A stretch of DNA of 64,000 nucleotides. It comes from Acinetobacter indicus CIP 110367 (GTDB taxonomy: Bacteria; Pseudomonadota; Gammaproteobacteria; Pseudomonadales; Moraxellaceae). Below the pieces are notes generated by a model. It worked only from the letters and a program-made list of their open reading frames with translations, was not told the DNA's origin and did no database searches. Shown piece by piece: positions 55,360 to 63,773 of this stretch (position 1 is the first letter of the stretch; each line of letters starts with the position of its first letter). The stretch is from NCBI RefSeq assembly GCF_000488255.1, contig NZ_KI530754.1:620001-684000 (forward strand). The letters run 5' to 3'. The position numbers and the translations under genes were made by a program.

Positions 55360-55896
55360 CTACTCTTCAAAATTCAAGCACATATTAAAAATTGATTCCG
55401 TTAAATATTCGACATTTAATATATTATCTGTCAAAATCATATATTTATGTTTTGAATTTACAGTCAGATCACCCATAGAATAAATAACAGTATTTGCAAA
55501 TTGTGAAATATTACTAGCAGATTTAGAAAAACTTTCAAAAGTAAATACATCTACTGCATTGTTTGAACTAAATATAAATAAGTTTGGGCGATAAAATTCC
55601 TTGCCAAAACTAATTGAGTTTTCTAATTCATAAAGAGCATATCCTAGAAAATTCAAACCAAATAATTCATTTTCCGAAATTTGAAAATCTCTCAAGTTAG
55701 ACTTACTATTAATAACACTTTTAAAAAATAAATTTTTAGAAAAAGTATAGAAGTAAATTTCACAATTTTCTTTTAGATAATCATCATTATTCAACAACTT
55801 ATATAATACTTCTAGTGCAATATTTGTTGCTTGCAATTTTTCATGAGTATTATAAATTGAGCTGTCTACTAGGCATATTACAGGAAGTTTTTTCAT
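55360..55896 (-). CDS. Degenerate vWA-like protein lacking MIDAS residues
   Basis: A 178-aa product starting at ATG 55896. Its beginning KKLPVICLVDSSIYNTHEKL follows the neighbouring vWA protein (RRLPVYLVIDTSGSMYGEPI) position by position, and later CEIYFYTFSKN parallels YLSVITFDDKA. The DxSxS metal motif is reduced to DSS, and the downstream Thr and Asp of the site are not evident. I infer a vWA fold that no longer binds Mg and may act as a scaffold. No Shine-Dalgarno lies next to the ATG; a hairpin does. Confidence 0.65.
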   Translation of the reverse strand: MKKLPVICLVDSSIYNTHEKLQATNIALEVLYKLLNNDDYLKENCEIYFYTFSKNLFFKSVINSKSNLRDFQISENELFGLNFLGYALYELENSISFGKEFYRPNLFIFSSNNAVDVFTFESFSKSASNISQFANTVIYSMGDLTVNSKHKYMILTDNILNVEYLTESIFNMCLNFEE

Positions 55897-55928
55897 CAAA
55901 AAATACCATAGCCCTGCTTAGGCTATGG
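55897..55928 (-). terminator. Intra-operon hairpin with T-run: attenuator or translational hairpin
   Basis: Minus strand: CCATAGCC-taagcag-GGCTATGG then TATTTTTTG directly before the ATG of the degenerate vWA gene. It looks like an intrinsic terminator inside the operon. Upstream, right after the preceding stop, lies GAGGTG; folding of the hairpin would bring this to about 13 bases from the ATG, so it could instead support initiation. Confidence 0.7.
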
Positions 55929-55938
55929 TGAGCACCTC

Positions 55939-56574
55939 TTAAAATACAAAATTGATTTCAGGTGGTGGCGCAGGTAAATCCCCAATAACAGCATCACCCT
56001 GATTTGAATCAACTTTTTGACTACTCATTGAAACACTTTGCGTAACCCATTTAAAGAAAGCTGTAATTGTTGCACTGTCAGCAGTAGGTAGATGGACAAT
56101 TCCTTCTGCTAATTGCTTCAGAACACTTGCAGCTTCAATACTGCCAACACTACAAGGAATAATGAGACCTGGCTTTACTGCTTTCAGTTTTTCGAAACCC
56201 TGCTTCCAATCATCCGTTGGCACACCATCAGACATAATAAAAATTAATGGCTTCCAATCCCCTTTAGAGTCATTTGTATTCTTTTTAACTTCGTTAATAA
56301 TACAATTTGCTGTTAAAGTTAGACCTTCACCTAAAGCCGTCCAACCTCCAGCTTCTATAGATGGGGTTTGAAAATCTGCAAGTTCTGTTAATGGCACTAT
56401 CTGCTGAGCTTTATCATCAAATGTGATTACTGATAAATAAGCTGTTTCTAGAGCATTCGGATCTTGTCGTAATGATGAGACAAATAGGTCTATACCATTT
56501 CTAACAGCTTCAATAGGCTCTCCGTACATCGATCCTGATGTATCAATAACTAAATATACAGGAAGTCTTCTCAT
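55939..56574 (-). CDS. TerY/YegL-type von Willebrand factor A protein
   Basis: A 211-aa protein made of one vWA domain with the full metal-ion-dependent adhesion site: DTSGSM (11-16), Thr79 in GGWTALGEG and Asp116 in IMSDGVPTDD. RRLPVYLVIDTSGSMYGEPIEAV is diagnostic of TerY/YegL. In TerY-P systems this protein, a PP2C phosphatase and a kinase form a triad that is thought to organise protein complexes or relay phospho-signals. The proline-rich tail (LPAPPPEINF) could bind a partner. Confidence 0.92.
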   Translation of the reverse strand: MRRLPVYLVIDTSGSMYGEPIEAVRNGIDLFVSSLRQDPNALETAYLSVITFDDKAQQIVPLTELADFQTPSIEAGGWTALGEGLTLTANCIINEVKKNTNDSKGDWKPLIFIMSDGVPTDDWKQGFEKLKAVKPGLIIPCSVGSIEAASVLKQLAEGIVHLPTADSATITAFFKWVTQSVSMSSQKVDSNQGDAVIGDLPAPPPEINFVF

Positions 56575-56579
56575 AACTC

Positions 56580-57020
56580 TTACTCATTATCATACAGGAA
56601 AAAATCGTTCTTTCTTTTCAGTTTCAGCAAAGTATTTTTCATAAATTTATAAGCATAAAAATACTCGTAAATTTTTTTAAAAACCGATTCATTATAAACA
56701 CTTAGTTTAATTTCAATACTATCAAAATCTCTTAAGTTATCCAATTTAATGTGAAAAATATTTTTTGGTATTTTAGTCGTATCGAACCAAATCGTAATAG
56801 CACTTCTGACATTATCTTTATAAATAATAAAAGGTCCCTTAATAGGAGTGCTAGAAGATAAGTGAATGATATCAATTTGTTCATGATTACAGTCTAAAGT
56901 AAGCAAAACCAAATCTGAAAAATCATCCATATTATTTGTGCTTATAAGCTGAACATAAAATTTTTTCAGCTTTAAGCTTTTGCTAACAGATTCTGGCAAG
57001 TAATTGATTTGATCACTCAT
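56580..57020 (-). CDS. Unknown 146-aa protein in the ZorAB/TerY-P-like operon
   Basis: Its ATG overlaps the stop of the OmpA-like gene (ATGA), and it ends six bases before the vWA gene, so it is firmly part of the operon. The product is soluble and beta-rich (FIIYKDNVRSAITIWFDTTK, then FHIKLDNLRDFDSIEIKLSVYN) with a basic helical tail (FMKNTLLKLKRKND). I noticed a faint likeness to TerD-type beta domains, but the acidic calcium-binding residues of TerD are absent. Function unknown; it may link the membrane module to the vWA protein. Confidence 0.75.
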   Translation of the reverse strand: MSDQINYLPESVSKSLKLKKFYVQLISTNNMDDFSDLVLLTLDCNHEQIDIIHLSSSTPIKGPFIIYKDNVRSAITIWFDTTKIPKNIFHIKLDNLRDFDSIEIKLSVYNESVFKKIYEYFYAYKFMKNTLLKLKRKNDFFLYDNE

Positions 57021-57745
57021 ATACTGCCATCATTTTTAAAATGGTCATTTGCAAGTTTACGAATTTGTTCTTCTGTAGTTGTAACAACTCGGATATCAAC
57101 GCGCTGTGATTTTGATGGATTTTCACTTTCACCAATTTTTAGAGGTTCACCAATATTATTTAAAGGTTTAGATGACGAATAGCCAATTGCTCTTACTTTC
57201 TGACTAAGCCATTTTTTTTGATCAACACTTAAACTTGAAGAGCTTAAAAGATAGACCAAAGTTGATTGTGCACGGGCCTGAGATAAATTCATATTTGCAA
57301 TATAAGATTCTTGCTTTGAACTATTGCGAGACCAATATGTAGAGGTATGTCCTTCAATATAAATTTCTTTAATATTTTTTTCGATCTCTGGTTTCATTAC
57401 CACTGTTAAATAATTTTTAAAAAACTCATCAATAACACTCTTAAATTGTGGTGATAAATCAGAAGAACCTGTATCAAATTGTATAAATTGACTATTATTA
57501 AATCTCACAAGACCAGTTGTATCTAAATCAGCACCCCATTTAGATAAATTATTTTTAAGTACTTTATTTAATTCAGAATGTAATAAAACCTCATTCCTTT
57601 GAAAAACTTTTGGAAATTCAATAATATCTTTAGTGGAAACGATAAAATAAACTGCAATAAATAAAAAAACAAGCATAAGTGAAGTCATAATATCACTTAA
57701 GCTCACCCATTCATCTTCTCGACTTAACTTTCTAAAAAGCCTCAT
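57017..57745 (-). CDS. ZorB/MotB-like protein with OmpA-type peptidoglycan-binding domain
   Basis: A 242-aa protein: a short cytoplasmic start, one membrane helix with the proton-path Asp18 (WVSLSDIMTSLMLVFLFI), a linker and an OmpA-C-like domain (about 85-235: IYIEGHTSTYW, NMNLSQARAQSTLVYLL, VRAIGYSSSKPL, SQRVDIRVV). This is the layout of MotB, TolR and ZorB: it anchors the stator to peptidoglycan. It starts one codon after the MotA-like gene stops. Confidence 0.9.
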   Translation of the reverse strand: MRLFRKLSREDEWVSLSDIMTSLMLVFLFIAVYFIVSTKDIIEFPKVFQRNEVLLHSELNKVLKNNLSKWGADLDTTGLVRFNNSQFIQFDTGSSDLSPQFKSVIDEFFKNYLTVVMKPEIEKNIKEIYIEGHTSTYWSRNSSKQESYIANMNLSQARAQSTLVYLLSSSSLSVDQKKWLSQKVRAIGYSSSKPLNNIGEPLKIGESENPSKSQRVDIRVVTTTEEQIRKLANDHFKNDGSI

Positions 57746-57748
57746 GAA

Positions 57749-59254
57749 TTAATTACCACCTAAAGAAATACTAGTAGGCAGAGCTTTGGGTTCTTGAATA
57801 TTCTTTAATGAAGAATGTTGATTTTCAATTTTCATATCAATCTGATTAATATGATTATTTGTCATTTCTATTTTTTTCGAAATATCTAATTGTAGATCCA
57901 ATAATTGTTTATCAAATTTAGGAAATTGAATACTCTTTATTAATGCATGTTGATTCTCGATCAGCGAATCTATTTTATTTAAGTGATCATTCGTCATTTC
58001 AAATTTTTGTGTAATATCCATATGCACTTCATATAGTTGCTTATCAACTTTATTCTTAAATTTATCAATAGCAGCCATTTGATGAACACCTACTTTTTCA
58101 ATTAAATCTGTTTGATTTAAATATACCTTCTTAGAATACTCTAAATTTTTTTCATATATATCAATACTATTTTTTTTGAATAAATTATTAACTTCTATTA
58201 CTTGCTCAAATGATTTTGCCATATCTAAAGAATTTTGTTGATAAGTTTTCATATTTTCAATTAAATCAAGATTTGATTGATTAAACTGATTATATATTGC
58301 ATCCATCTGTATACGATATTTTTCAGCATCAACAATACTTTCTTTACCCAAAACAGCTAATTGTTCTACTTTTTCATTTATTATATTTATTTGATTATCA
58401 AGCTCTTCTGAACTTAATTGCAGTCCTTTATTCATTTGAATAAAACTTTCAGTATAATTTTTCAATAAATCAAACTGTTTTTGTTGCTCAAGATAACTTT
58501 CATTTATTTGTTTTAAAGTAGTTTGATTATTTTTAATTTCTTCACTATAGCTATTTTGCCATGAAATAACATTTTCTAAAGTTTCATTTAATTTAGGAAA
58601 GTTAGATGCAAACTGATTTCCAATATCTTTATTGAATTCCAACATTACCGCCTTTAATGCAGAAATAAATATCTCATTATTTCTTTCTGTTTGAGAAGTA
58701 ATAAATTTTTCATTACTCTCTTGCAGTGAGATGATACGACTTACAAGTATATCTTTATAATTTTTAAATTCAGTTTCTTGTTTTCTCTGAATTTCTAAAG
58801 TATCTGCATTACTAGTAACCAACTCTTCAATGTATTTGACCAATGTATCTTTATAATCTTTTGATTCAACTTCTTGTCTCTGTTGGATCAATAGACTTTT
58901 TTCATTATTATCTAGAAATACACTTATTCTAGCCTCCAGCGCATCATCATTTTTTTGATCATTTTTTACGAAGTAAAATATTGCTTTATATAAAATAGAA
59001 TAAAAGACTCCTATCGTGGATGCTATAAAGGCACCTTGTATATGTATCAAGAGATTGTTAATTGCTTTTGTTGGATTGGAGCTCAAATCAAAGTCATAAA
59101 GACCCAAACCAACCCCCATAAACATAAAAAGAATACCTAAAGTCACCAAAAATGAGGGAGCATTACTTCTAATAGATTGAACTTTATTGAAATAAATTAA
59201 AGTTAAAAATGCTATTGTTAGTGTGATTGTGCTGAAGCCAATTATCCAATCCAT
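57749..59254 (-). CDS. ZorA/MotA-like stator protein with long coiled-coil tail
   Basis: A 501-aa protein. Three membrane spans (3-22, 33-53, 75-96) carry the MotA/ExbB/ZorA pattern LVTLGILFMFMGVGLGLYDFD and IQGAFIASTIGVFYSILY. Residues 97-501 are an almost continuous Asn/Gln/Glu-rich coiled coil reaching into the cytoplasm, as in ZorA. Near the C-terminus a 44-residue unit is repeated (DITQKFEMTNDHLNKID... from 413 and DISKKIEMTNNHINQID... from 457). First gene of the operon. MotA-type proteins form pentamers around two B subunits and use ion flow; that this one does so is inference. Confidence 0.88.
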   Translation of the reverse strand: MDWIIGFSTITLTIAFLTLIYFNKVQSIRSNAPSFLVTLGILFMFMGVGLGLYDFDLSSNPTKAINNLLIHIQGAFIASTIGVFYSILYKAIFYFVKNDQKNDDALEARISVFLDNNEKSLLIQQRQEVESKDYKDTLVKYIEELVTSNADTLEIQRKQETEFKNYKDILVSRIISLQESNEKFITSQTERNNEIFISALKAVMLEFNKDIGNQFASNFPKLNETLENVISWQNSYSEEIKNNQTTLKQINESYLEQQKQFDLLKNYTESFIQMNKGLQLSSEELDNQINIINEKVEQLAVLGKESIVDAEKYRIQMDAIYNQFNQSNLDLIENMKTYQQNSLDMAKSFEQVIEVNNLFKKNSIDIYEKNLEYSKKVYLNQTDLIEKVGVHQMAAIDKFKNKVDKQLYEVHMDITQKFEMTNDHLNKIDSLIENQHALIKSIQFPKFDKQLLDLQLDISKKIEMTNNHINQIDMKIENQHSSLKNIQEPKALPTSISLGGN

Positions 59255-59372
59255 ATTTTTAGTTTAATTAAAATTAATTACATAATTTTACAGTTTTTTT
59301 TTGATTTGAATAGGGTCTGTTGACATTTTCTGTTCAAAAAAATAGCGAGAAAGTAAAATTTAATCGCCAAAC
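59255..59372 (-). promoter_or_regulatory. Promoter region of the ZorAB/TerY-P-like operon
   Basis: 118 bp of very AT-rich sequence between the first gene and the IS5 element. Candidate minus-strand boxes (TTCAAA and TAAAAT) lie too close together (about 14 bases) to be certain. The IS5 end lies immediately upstream and could affect expression. Confidence 0.35.
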
Positions 59373-60419
59373 GGCTTTGTTGCACAAAGATTTGAAATGC
59401 AAAGCGCCCCTAATTGAGCCAAATTTAAGGCGTAACTTGGGTAAGTGGTCGACCTAATTCCGTAAATCTGTTGAGGACTGCTACACGTGCATGAATTTCA
59501 TTCACCTGACTAGGAAAGCTTCTTGCCATTAATTTATCGCCTAATAATTTGATGGAATGCATCTTGGTTTCCACCAAACTGCGGCGATGATAGCCTGACC
59601 ATTTTTTCCATAGTGTCCTGCCTAAACGTTTAACTGTTCGAAGTAATTCATTTCGCGCTAGCGAGCTACTCTTTGTATCTTTCCATGGTTTCGCATTTTT
59701 TCTAGGTGGAATCACCGCATGTGCTTGCCGATCTGCAATGACCTGACGGCATTGCTTGGTGTCATAAGCTCCATCGGTATAAACAGAGTCAATCTGCTCA
59801 TCTTGTGGAATCTGATTAAGTAAATCACCAAGCACCTGTGAATCACTGACATTATTGGTTGTGAGCTGAATAGCGCGTATTTGTAGGGTTTTAGCATCTA
59901 TACCAATATGTAGTTTACGCCATTGGCGACGATATTCAGGTCCATGTTTCTTTCGTTTCCATTCGCCCTCACCTAGAAACTTCATGCCTGTAGAGTCCAT
60001 GAGTAGATGCAGCCCATCGCTACTTTTTTGGTAGCTGATTACAATATCAATATGCTTTTGTCTTCTACAAAGCGTGGTGTAAGAATATCACTGATATTCG
60101 GGGCTGCTCATCCGCAAAGTTTAATCAGACTTTGCACAAAGCCAGTAACCATACGTAAAGACAGACGGAATAAGGATTTAATCATTAAGCAGCATTGGAT
60201 AGCTGCGTCGGAGTAGATTTGATTTCGCCCTTGTTTGCCTTTTGATGGCGCATACCATTGCGTAGCAGGATCAAACCAAATGGCAATATTTCCGCGACTC
60301 ATGAGTGCTCGGTTATATGCGGGCCAATTGGTTGTGCGATAGATTTTGTGTGTAGGCTTCTTCATTTGAAAATTATATCGCTGAAAAAGCCTTTACAGAT
60401 AGGTTTGTGCAACAAAGCC
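59373..60419 (-). mobile_element. IS5-family (IS903-like) insertion sequence
   Basis: 1047 bp bounded by perfect 16-bp inverted repeats GGCTTTGTTGCACAAA. The flanks (CCAAAC left, ACTCAG right) show no obvious target duplication, suggesting rearrangement after insertion. The transposase frame is broken. Confidence 0.9.
59425..60365 (-). pseudogene. IS5-family transposase, frame disrupted
   Basis: N-terminal part (60365-60108: RTTNWPAYNRALMSRGNIAIW, then GRNQIYSDAAIQCCLMIKSL, ending SLIKLCG and TGA) and C-terminal part (60000-59425: MDSTGMKFLGEGEWKRKKHG, SVYTDGAYDT, HRRSLVETKMHSIKLLG with DDE residues) belong to one protein. Near 60060-60108 the expected sequence is scrambled: a stop appears after LCG, and the downstream RRQKHIDIVISYQK frame is out of phase. 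Confidence 0.85.
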
Positions 60420-60611
60420 ACTCAGCATTAAAAGCTTTTTTAATAGTTTTTCCTCCAAATCTATCCAATTAGATTTGATCTACAACATTTAGTTCAATAA
60501 TACTCAATGCAGCATCTACCCCAAAGTACCCCAAATGCAACTGTCATCAATTTGTAATAAAAATCGATTATATCTCGTGTGATAATGCAACTTTTGTTTG
60601 CGAGTTTATAA

Positions 60612-60854
60612 ATGTCAGACAAAATCAGCTTAAACTATTTAAATGAACTCATTCGTAATGCTGAGAAAAAAGATAAAAAAATTGACAAGATCTTATTAGG
60701 CTATAAGGCGTATTATTTTTTTATGTCTGACAGCGAATTCCATAAAGAAGTCACTAACTCTGCCCTTTCACCAAGTAAACGTAAATATAAAAACTATAAA
60801 ATCAAAGTGACTCAGGACGAATATCAAATTGATTTAAAATTTAAGGAAAAATAA
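60612..60854 (+). CDS. Small basic hypothetical protein (80 aa)
   Basis: A Lys-rich (about a quarter of residues), soluble product: MSDKISLNYLNELIRNAEKK, then ILLGYKAYYFFMSDSEFHKE and a beta-like end (YKIKVTQDEYQIDLKFKEK). No strong ribosome site (only GAG about 10 bases upstream). Not recognised. It lies in scar sequence between IS5 and the arsenic operon, yet keeps an intact frame. Confidence 0.5.
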   Translation: MSDKISLNYLNELIRNAEKKDKKIDKILLGYKAYYFFMSDSEFHKEVTNSALSPSKRKYKNYKIKVTQDEYQIDLKFKEK

Positions 60855-61053
60855 GCAGGATTGCTCTAATTCTCAGGTTTAAACTCTTTATTTATTGACA
60901 GCCATGATGATTAAAGCATCAAAAAAGACAATCTAGACATTAGATGACCTGTTGTACTTAAGATCGTTACCCGCCAATTCAACATCATCTGATACAATCA
61001 AAATAACGGTTCACGTATCCTGTGAACTCCTGTTTTCTGACCAAATAGCACTC

Positions 61054-61089
61054 CGATAGTGTCCTCTTAAAATTTATTAGACACTATCG
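61054..61089. repeat. Perfect 10-bp inverted repeat
   Basis: CGATAGTGTC (61054-61063) and GACACTATCG (61080-61089) around a 16-base AT-rich spacer. It lacks a T-run, so it is less likely a terminator; it may be joined ends of a mobile element. Confidence 0.5.
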
Positions 61090-61110
61090 TGGTATTAATG
61101 AGTTAGAAAA

Positions 61111-61132
61111 GTGGGGCTCAGCGGATGCTTAC
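61111..61132. mobile_element. Orphan IS66-type terminal repeat
   Basis: GTGGGGCTCAGCGGATGCTTAC matches the right end of the intact IS66 (51234-51255) at 19 of 22 positions. No IS66 gene remains on either side. Confidence 0.65.
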
Positions 61133-61188
61133 GATTAAACAAACGATCGAGCCATCCGTTACCCTGCTCACACCATGACGAATCAGCT

Positions 61189-61893
61189 TTAAAGATTACG
61201 CTGATTGACTCGTTTAGACAGTTCTTCAGCCGATTCTTTTCGCTCCGAATAACGGTTGGTCAAATAGGCACTCTGACCGCGAGTCAGCAAAGTAAACTTG
61301 TATAGCTCTTCCATTACATCAACAATACGATCATATAGCGATGAAGGCTTCATCCGTCCTTCCTCATCAAACTCCAAAAAGGCTTTAGGAACAGAAGACT
61401 GATTTGGAATCGTGATCATCCGCATCCAGCGCCCAAGAATTCGCATCTGGTTTACACTGTTAAAAGACTGTGATCCACCGCTCACCTGCATCAAAGCCAG
61501 TGTTTTACCCTGCGTAGCACGAATTGCTCCTCCAGCAAGTGGAATCCAATCAATCTGTGCTTTGAAGATTGAGCTCATCGAACCATGCCGCTCAGGCGAA
61601 CACCAAACCATGCCTTCAGACCAAGCCAACAATTCATGCAGCTCTTTAACCTTTGGATGTTCCAGATCACCATCTTCAGGTAAAGGTAAACCTTTGGGAT
61701 GAAAGATTTTAACCTCACAACCAAAACGCTCAAGAATTCGCCCAGCTTCCATCACAGCTAGGCGGCTATATGAACGCTCTCTGTTTGAGCCATATAGCAA
61801 TAAGATACGTGGTGGGTGACTTAGTTCTTTAGCCTGCACTTCCGCAAAAGTTGGTGTCGGTAAAAGATCAGATTCAAGATTAGGGAGTGTCAT
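61189..61893 (-). CDS. arsH: NADPH-dependent organoarsenical oxidase ArsH
   Basis: A 234-aa flavodoxin-like protein. [14 protein letters not shown] is the FMN phosphate loop and [22 protein letters not shown] the family signature. ArsH oxidises trivalent organoarsenicals to less toxic pentavalent forms with NADPH and FMN. Last gene of arsR-arsC-acr3-arsH, 9 bp after acr3. Confidence 0.93.
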   Translation of the reverse strand: MTLPNLESDLLPTPTFAEVQAKELSHPPRILLLYGSNRERSYSRLAVMEAGRILERFGCEVKIFHPKGLPLPEDGDLEHPKVKELHELLAWSEGMVWCSPERHGSMSSIFKAQIDWIPLAGGAIRATQGKTLALMQVSGGSQSFNSVNQMRILGRWMRMITIPNQSSVPKAFLEFDEEGRMKPSSLYDRIVDVMEELYKFTLLTRGQSAYLTNRYSERKESAEELSKRVNQRNL

Positions 61894-61902
61894 CTTTGCC
61901 TC

Positions 61903-62943
61903 TTAAGAATTTGGATAATATTTTTTCTTCAGCCACAAGGATACGCTAACCAGTGCAATCAGCACGGGCACTTCAACCAATGGGCCAATAATCGTAGTAA
62001 AGGCAATTGGTGAAGCCAAACCAAAGGTAGCAATCGCAACGGCCAACGCTAACTCAAAATTGTTACCTGCTGCGGTAAATGAAATTGCGGTGGTTTTGGG
62101 ATAGTCATTCCCCATCCACTTACTCATGAAAAAGCTGACAAAGAACATCACGACAAAGTAAAGCGTCAATGGAATTGCAATCCGCAACACATCCATTGGC
62201 AAACTCACTACATCACCGCCTTTCAAGCTAAACATGGCTACAATGGTGAATAACAAGGCCAATAAGCTGAGTGGACCAATTTTGGGTAGAAACTGATTCT
62301 GATACCAGTCCAGACCTTTGGCTTTCACTAAAGATAGACGCGTCAGGAAGCCCATCAGGAATGGAATCCCCAAGTAGATAAGGACAGCATTGGCAATGGT
62401 CCAGAAATCAACATTGATGACATTCCCTTCTATCCCAAAAAATGGCGGCAGATAGGTCAGGAAGAACCAGGCATAACTGCTAAAGAACAGAATCTGAAAA
62501 ATGCTGTTAAATGCGACCAATGCAGCACCGTATTGATTGTCCCCGCATGCCAGTCCATTCCAGATCAGTACCATGGCAATACAACGCGCCAAGCCAATCA
62601 GAATCAGACCTGTCATGTATTCTGGGTAATCACTCAAGAAGACTATCGCCAATACAAACATCAGCACTGGCGCAATCAGCCAGTTCTGAATCAGAGAGAG
62701 CGCTAATGTTTTTTTATCCTGAAATACTTTGGGCAAAGCTGCATAATCTACTTTGGCTAATGGTGGATACATCATCAAAATCAAACCAATCGCAATTGGC
62801 AAGTTGACTGAATTTACACTCATTGCGTCCAATGCGACGGATGCTTGTGGAAATACCACCCCAATCGCAACACCCAGTGCCATGGCCACAAAAATCCATA
62901 GCGTCAGGTTGCGATCCAAAAAGGATAATCCTGGTTTAGACAT
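61903..62943 (-). CDS. acr3: Arsenite efflux transporter Acr3
   Basis: A 346-aa ten-span permease of the BART superfamily. [21 protein letters not shown] and [21 protein letters not shown] (with conserved Cys) and [20 protein letters not shown] are Acr3 signatures. It exports arsenite using proton exchange. Sometimes named arsB, but it is not an ArsB-type protein. It lies 11 bp after arsC. Confidence 0.95.
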   Translation of the reverse strand: MSKPGLSFLDRNLTLWIFVAMALGVAIGVVFPQASVALDAMSVNSVNLPIAIGLILMMYPPLAKVDYAALPKVFQDKKTLALSLIQNWLIAPVLMFVLAIVFLSDYPEYMTGLILIGLARCIAMVLIWNGLACGDNQYGAALVAFNSIFQILFFSSYAWFFLTYLPPFFGIEGNVINVDFWTIANAVLIYLGIPFLMGFLTRLSLVKAKGLDWYQNQFLPKIGPLSLLALLFTIVAMFSLKGGDVVSLPMDVLRIAIPLTLYFVVMFFVSFFMSKWMGNDYPKTTAISFTAAGNNFELALAVAIATFGLASPIAFTTIIGPLVEVPVLIALVSVSLWLKKKYYPNS

Positions 62944-62954
62944 GATCTGCTCGC

Positions 62955-63425
62955 TTAAAGATGGGAAATTTGATTAATTTCAGCAATAAGCTGAGGACGG
63001 CTCATGTGATGGGTATCTAATGCAAAAAGTGCATCTAAGCGTTTGTTAATATGTTCTACAGTACTTAAAAATGCCTGTAATTTTTCTTGTTCAGGCAAAT
63101 CTAAATGTGATGGATCAGATAGACCCCAATGTGCTTTGATTGCTCCTCCTAAATACAACGGACAAGCTTCTTGTGCTGCCGCATCACACACGGTGATGAC
63201 GACATCGGGCTGATACTGTTCACAGGCATCAATCGTTTTACTCGACAAACCTTCGGTAGACAAACCCAGGTTCTGTAAAGTCTGAATGGTTAACGGATGA
63301 ACTTGGCCAGAAGGTTTACTTCCAGCGCTATAAGCTACCCAACCTTCAGGCGCTCGACTATTAAACAGAACTTCAGAAAGAATACTGCGACAACTGTTAC
63401 CCGTGCACAGAAACAAAAATTTCAT
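62955..63425 (-). CDS. arsC: Arsenate reductase ArsC (low-molecular-weight phosphatase type)
   Basis: A 156-aa protein with the P-loop [15 protein letters not shown] (catalytic Cys near residue 8), a second Cys in [18 protein letters not shown] (redox pair), and the Asp-bearing loop GLSDPSHL. This is the thioredoxin-coupled type, reducing arsenate to arsenite for export by Acr3. It starts 6 bp after arsR ends. Confidence 0.93.
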   Translation of the reverse strand: MKFLFLCTGNSCRSILSEVLFNSRAPEGWVAYSAGSKPSGQVHPLTIQTLQNLGLSTEGLSSKTIDACEQYQPDVVITVCDAAAQEACPLYLGGAIKAHWGLSDPSHLDLPEQEKLQAFLSTVEHINKRLDALFALDTHHMSRPQLIAEINQISHL

Positions 63426-63431
63426 AAAAAC

Positions 63432-63752
63432 TTACTCGCAATGGCTCTGAATCGATAGAGCTGAGGGATCAAATAACACGGGAACATTGCTACGTTTAAG
63501 TGTATTCAGAATTTCAAAGCACCATTCAGGTAGTTGTGGGTTAAGACTGTAATACACCCACTGCTTTTGCCGACGGTCATTCAGCAAACCACTTGATCTT
63601 AACAGGGCTAAATGCCGTGAAATTTTTGGTTGGCTTAACTGGAGTTTATCTGTCAAATCACAAACACATTGCTCTTCGTTTTCTGCGATAAGCATGACAA
63701 TACTGAGACGTGTTTCATCAGATAAACATTTAAAAAACTGAACGTGGTCCAT
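63432..63752 (-). CDS. arsR: Arsenic-responsive repressor ArsR
   Basis: A 106-aa winged-helix repressor; ATG 63752 has GGGAG seven bases upstream, so I prefer it to the in-frame starts at 63764 and 63776. The As(III) site is QCVCDLTD (two Cys), with a further Cys pair candidate in PEWCFEI and HCE at the end. The recognition helix is LSQPKISRHLALLRSSGLL. First gene of the ars operon and its autoregulator. Confidence 0.95.
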   Translation of the reverse strand: MDHVQFFKCLSDETRLSIVMLIAENEEQCVCDLTDKLQLSQPKISRHLALLRSSGLLNDRRQKQWVYYSLNPQLPEWCFEILNTLKRSNVPVLFDPSALSIQSHCE

Positions 63753-63773
63753 AACTGCTCCCATTCTATTATG

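Larger units (their letters stand above)
60855..61188. other. Non-coding scar region between small gene and arsH
   Basis: 334 bp without a gene. It holds a perfect inverted repeat (61054-61089) and an orphan IS66-type end (61111-61132), so it is probably the residue of lost mobile elements. Confidence 0.5.

Noticed and set aside
56580..57020. Naming the 146-aa protein as TerD-like
   Set aside because: A short beta-rich stretch looks faintly similar, but the acidic calcium-binding motif of TerD is absent and I cannot run a profile search.
51788..59254. Calling the operon a canonical Zorya type I or II system
   Set aside because: Only the ZorA/ZorB-like pair is present. ZorC, ZorD (helicase) and ZorE (HNH nuclease) are missing, and the remaining genes are TerY-P-type.
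59425..60365. Programmed frameshifting in the IS5 transposase
   Set aside because: The break includes a stop codon and about 45 scrambled bases rather than a clean slippery site, so decay is more likely.
61054..61089. Terminator for the arsenic operon
   Set aside because: The inverted repeat has a 16-base spacer, no T-run and lies about 100 bases past arsH.
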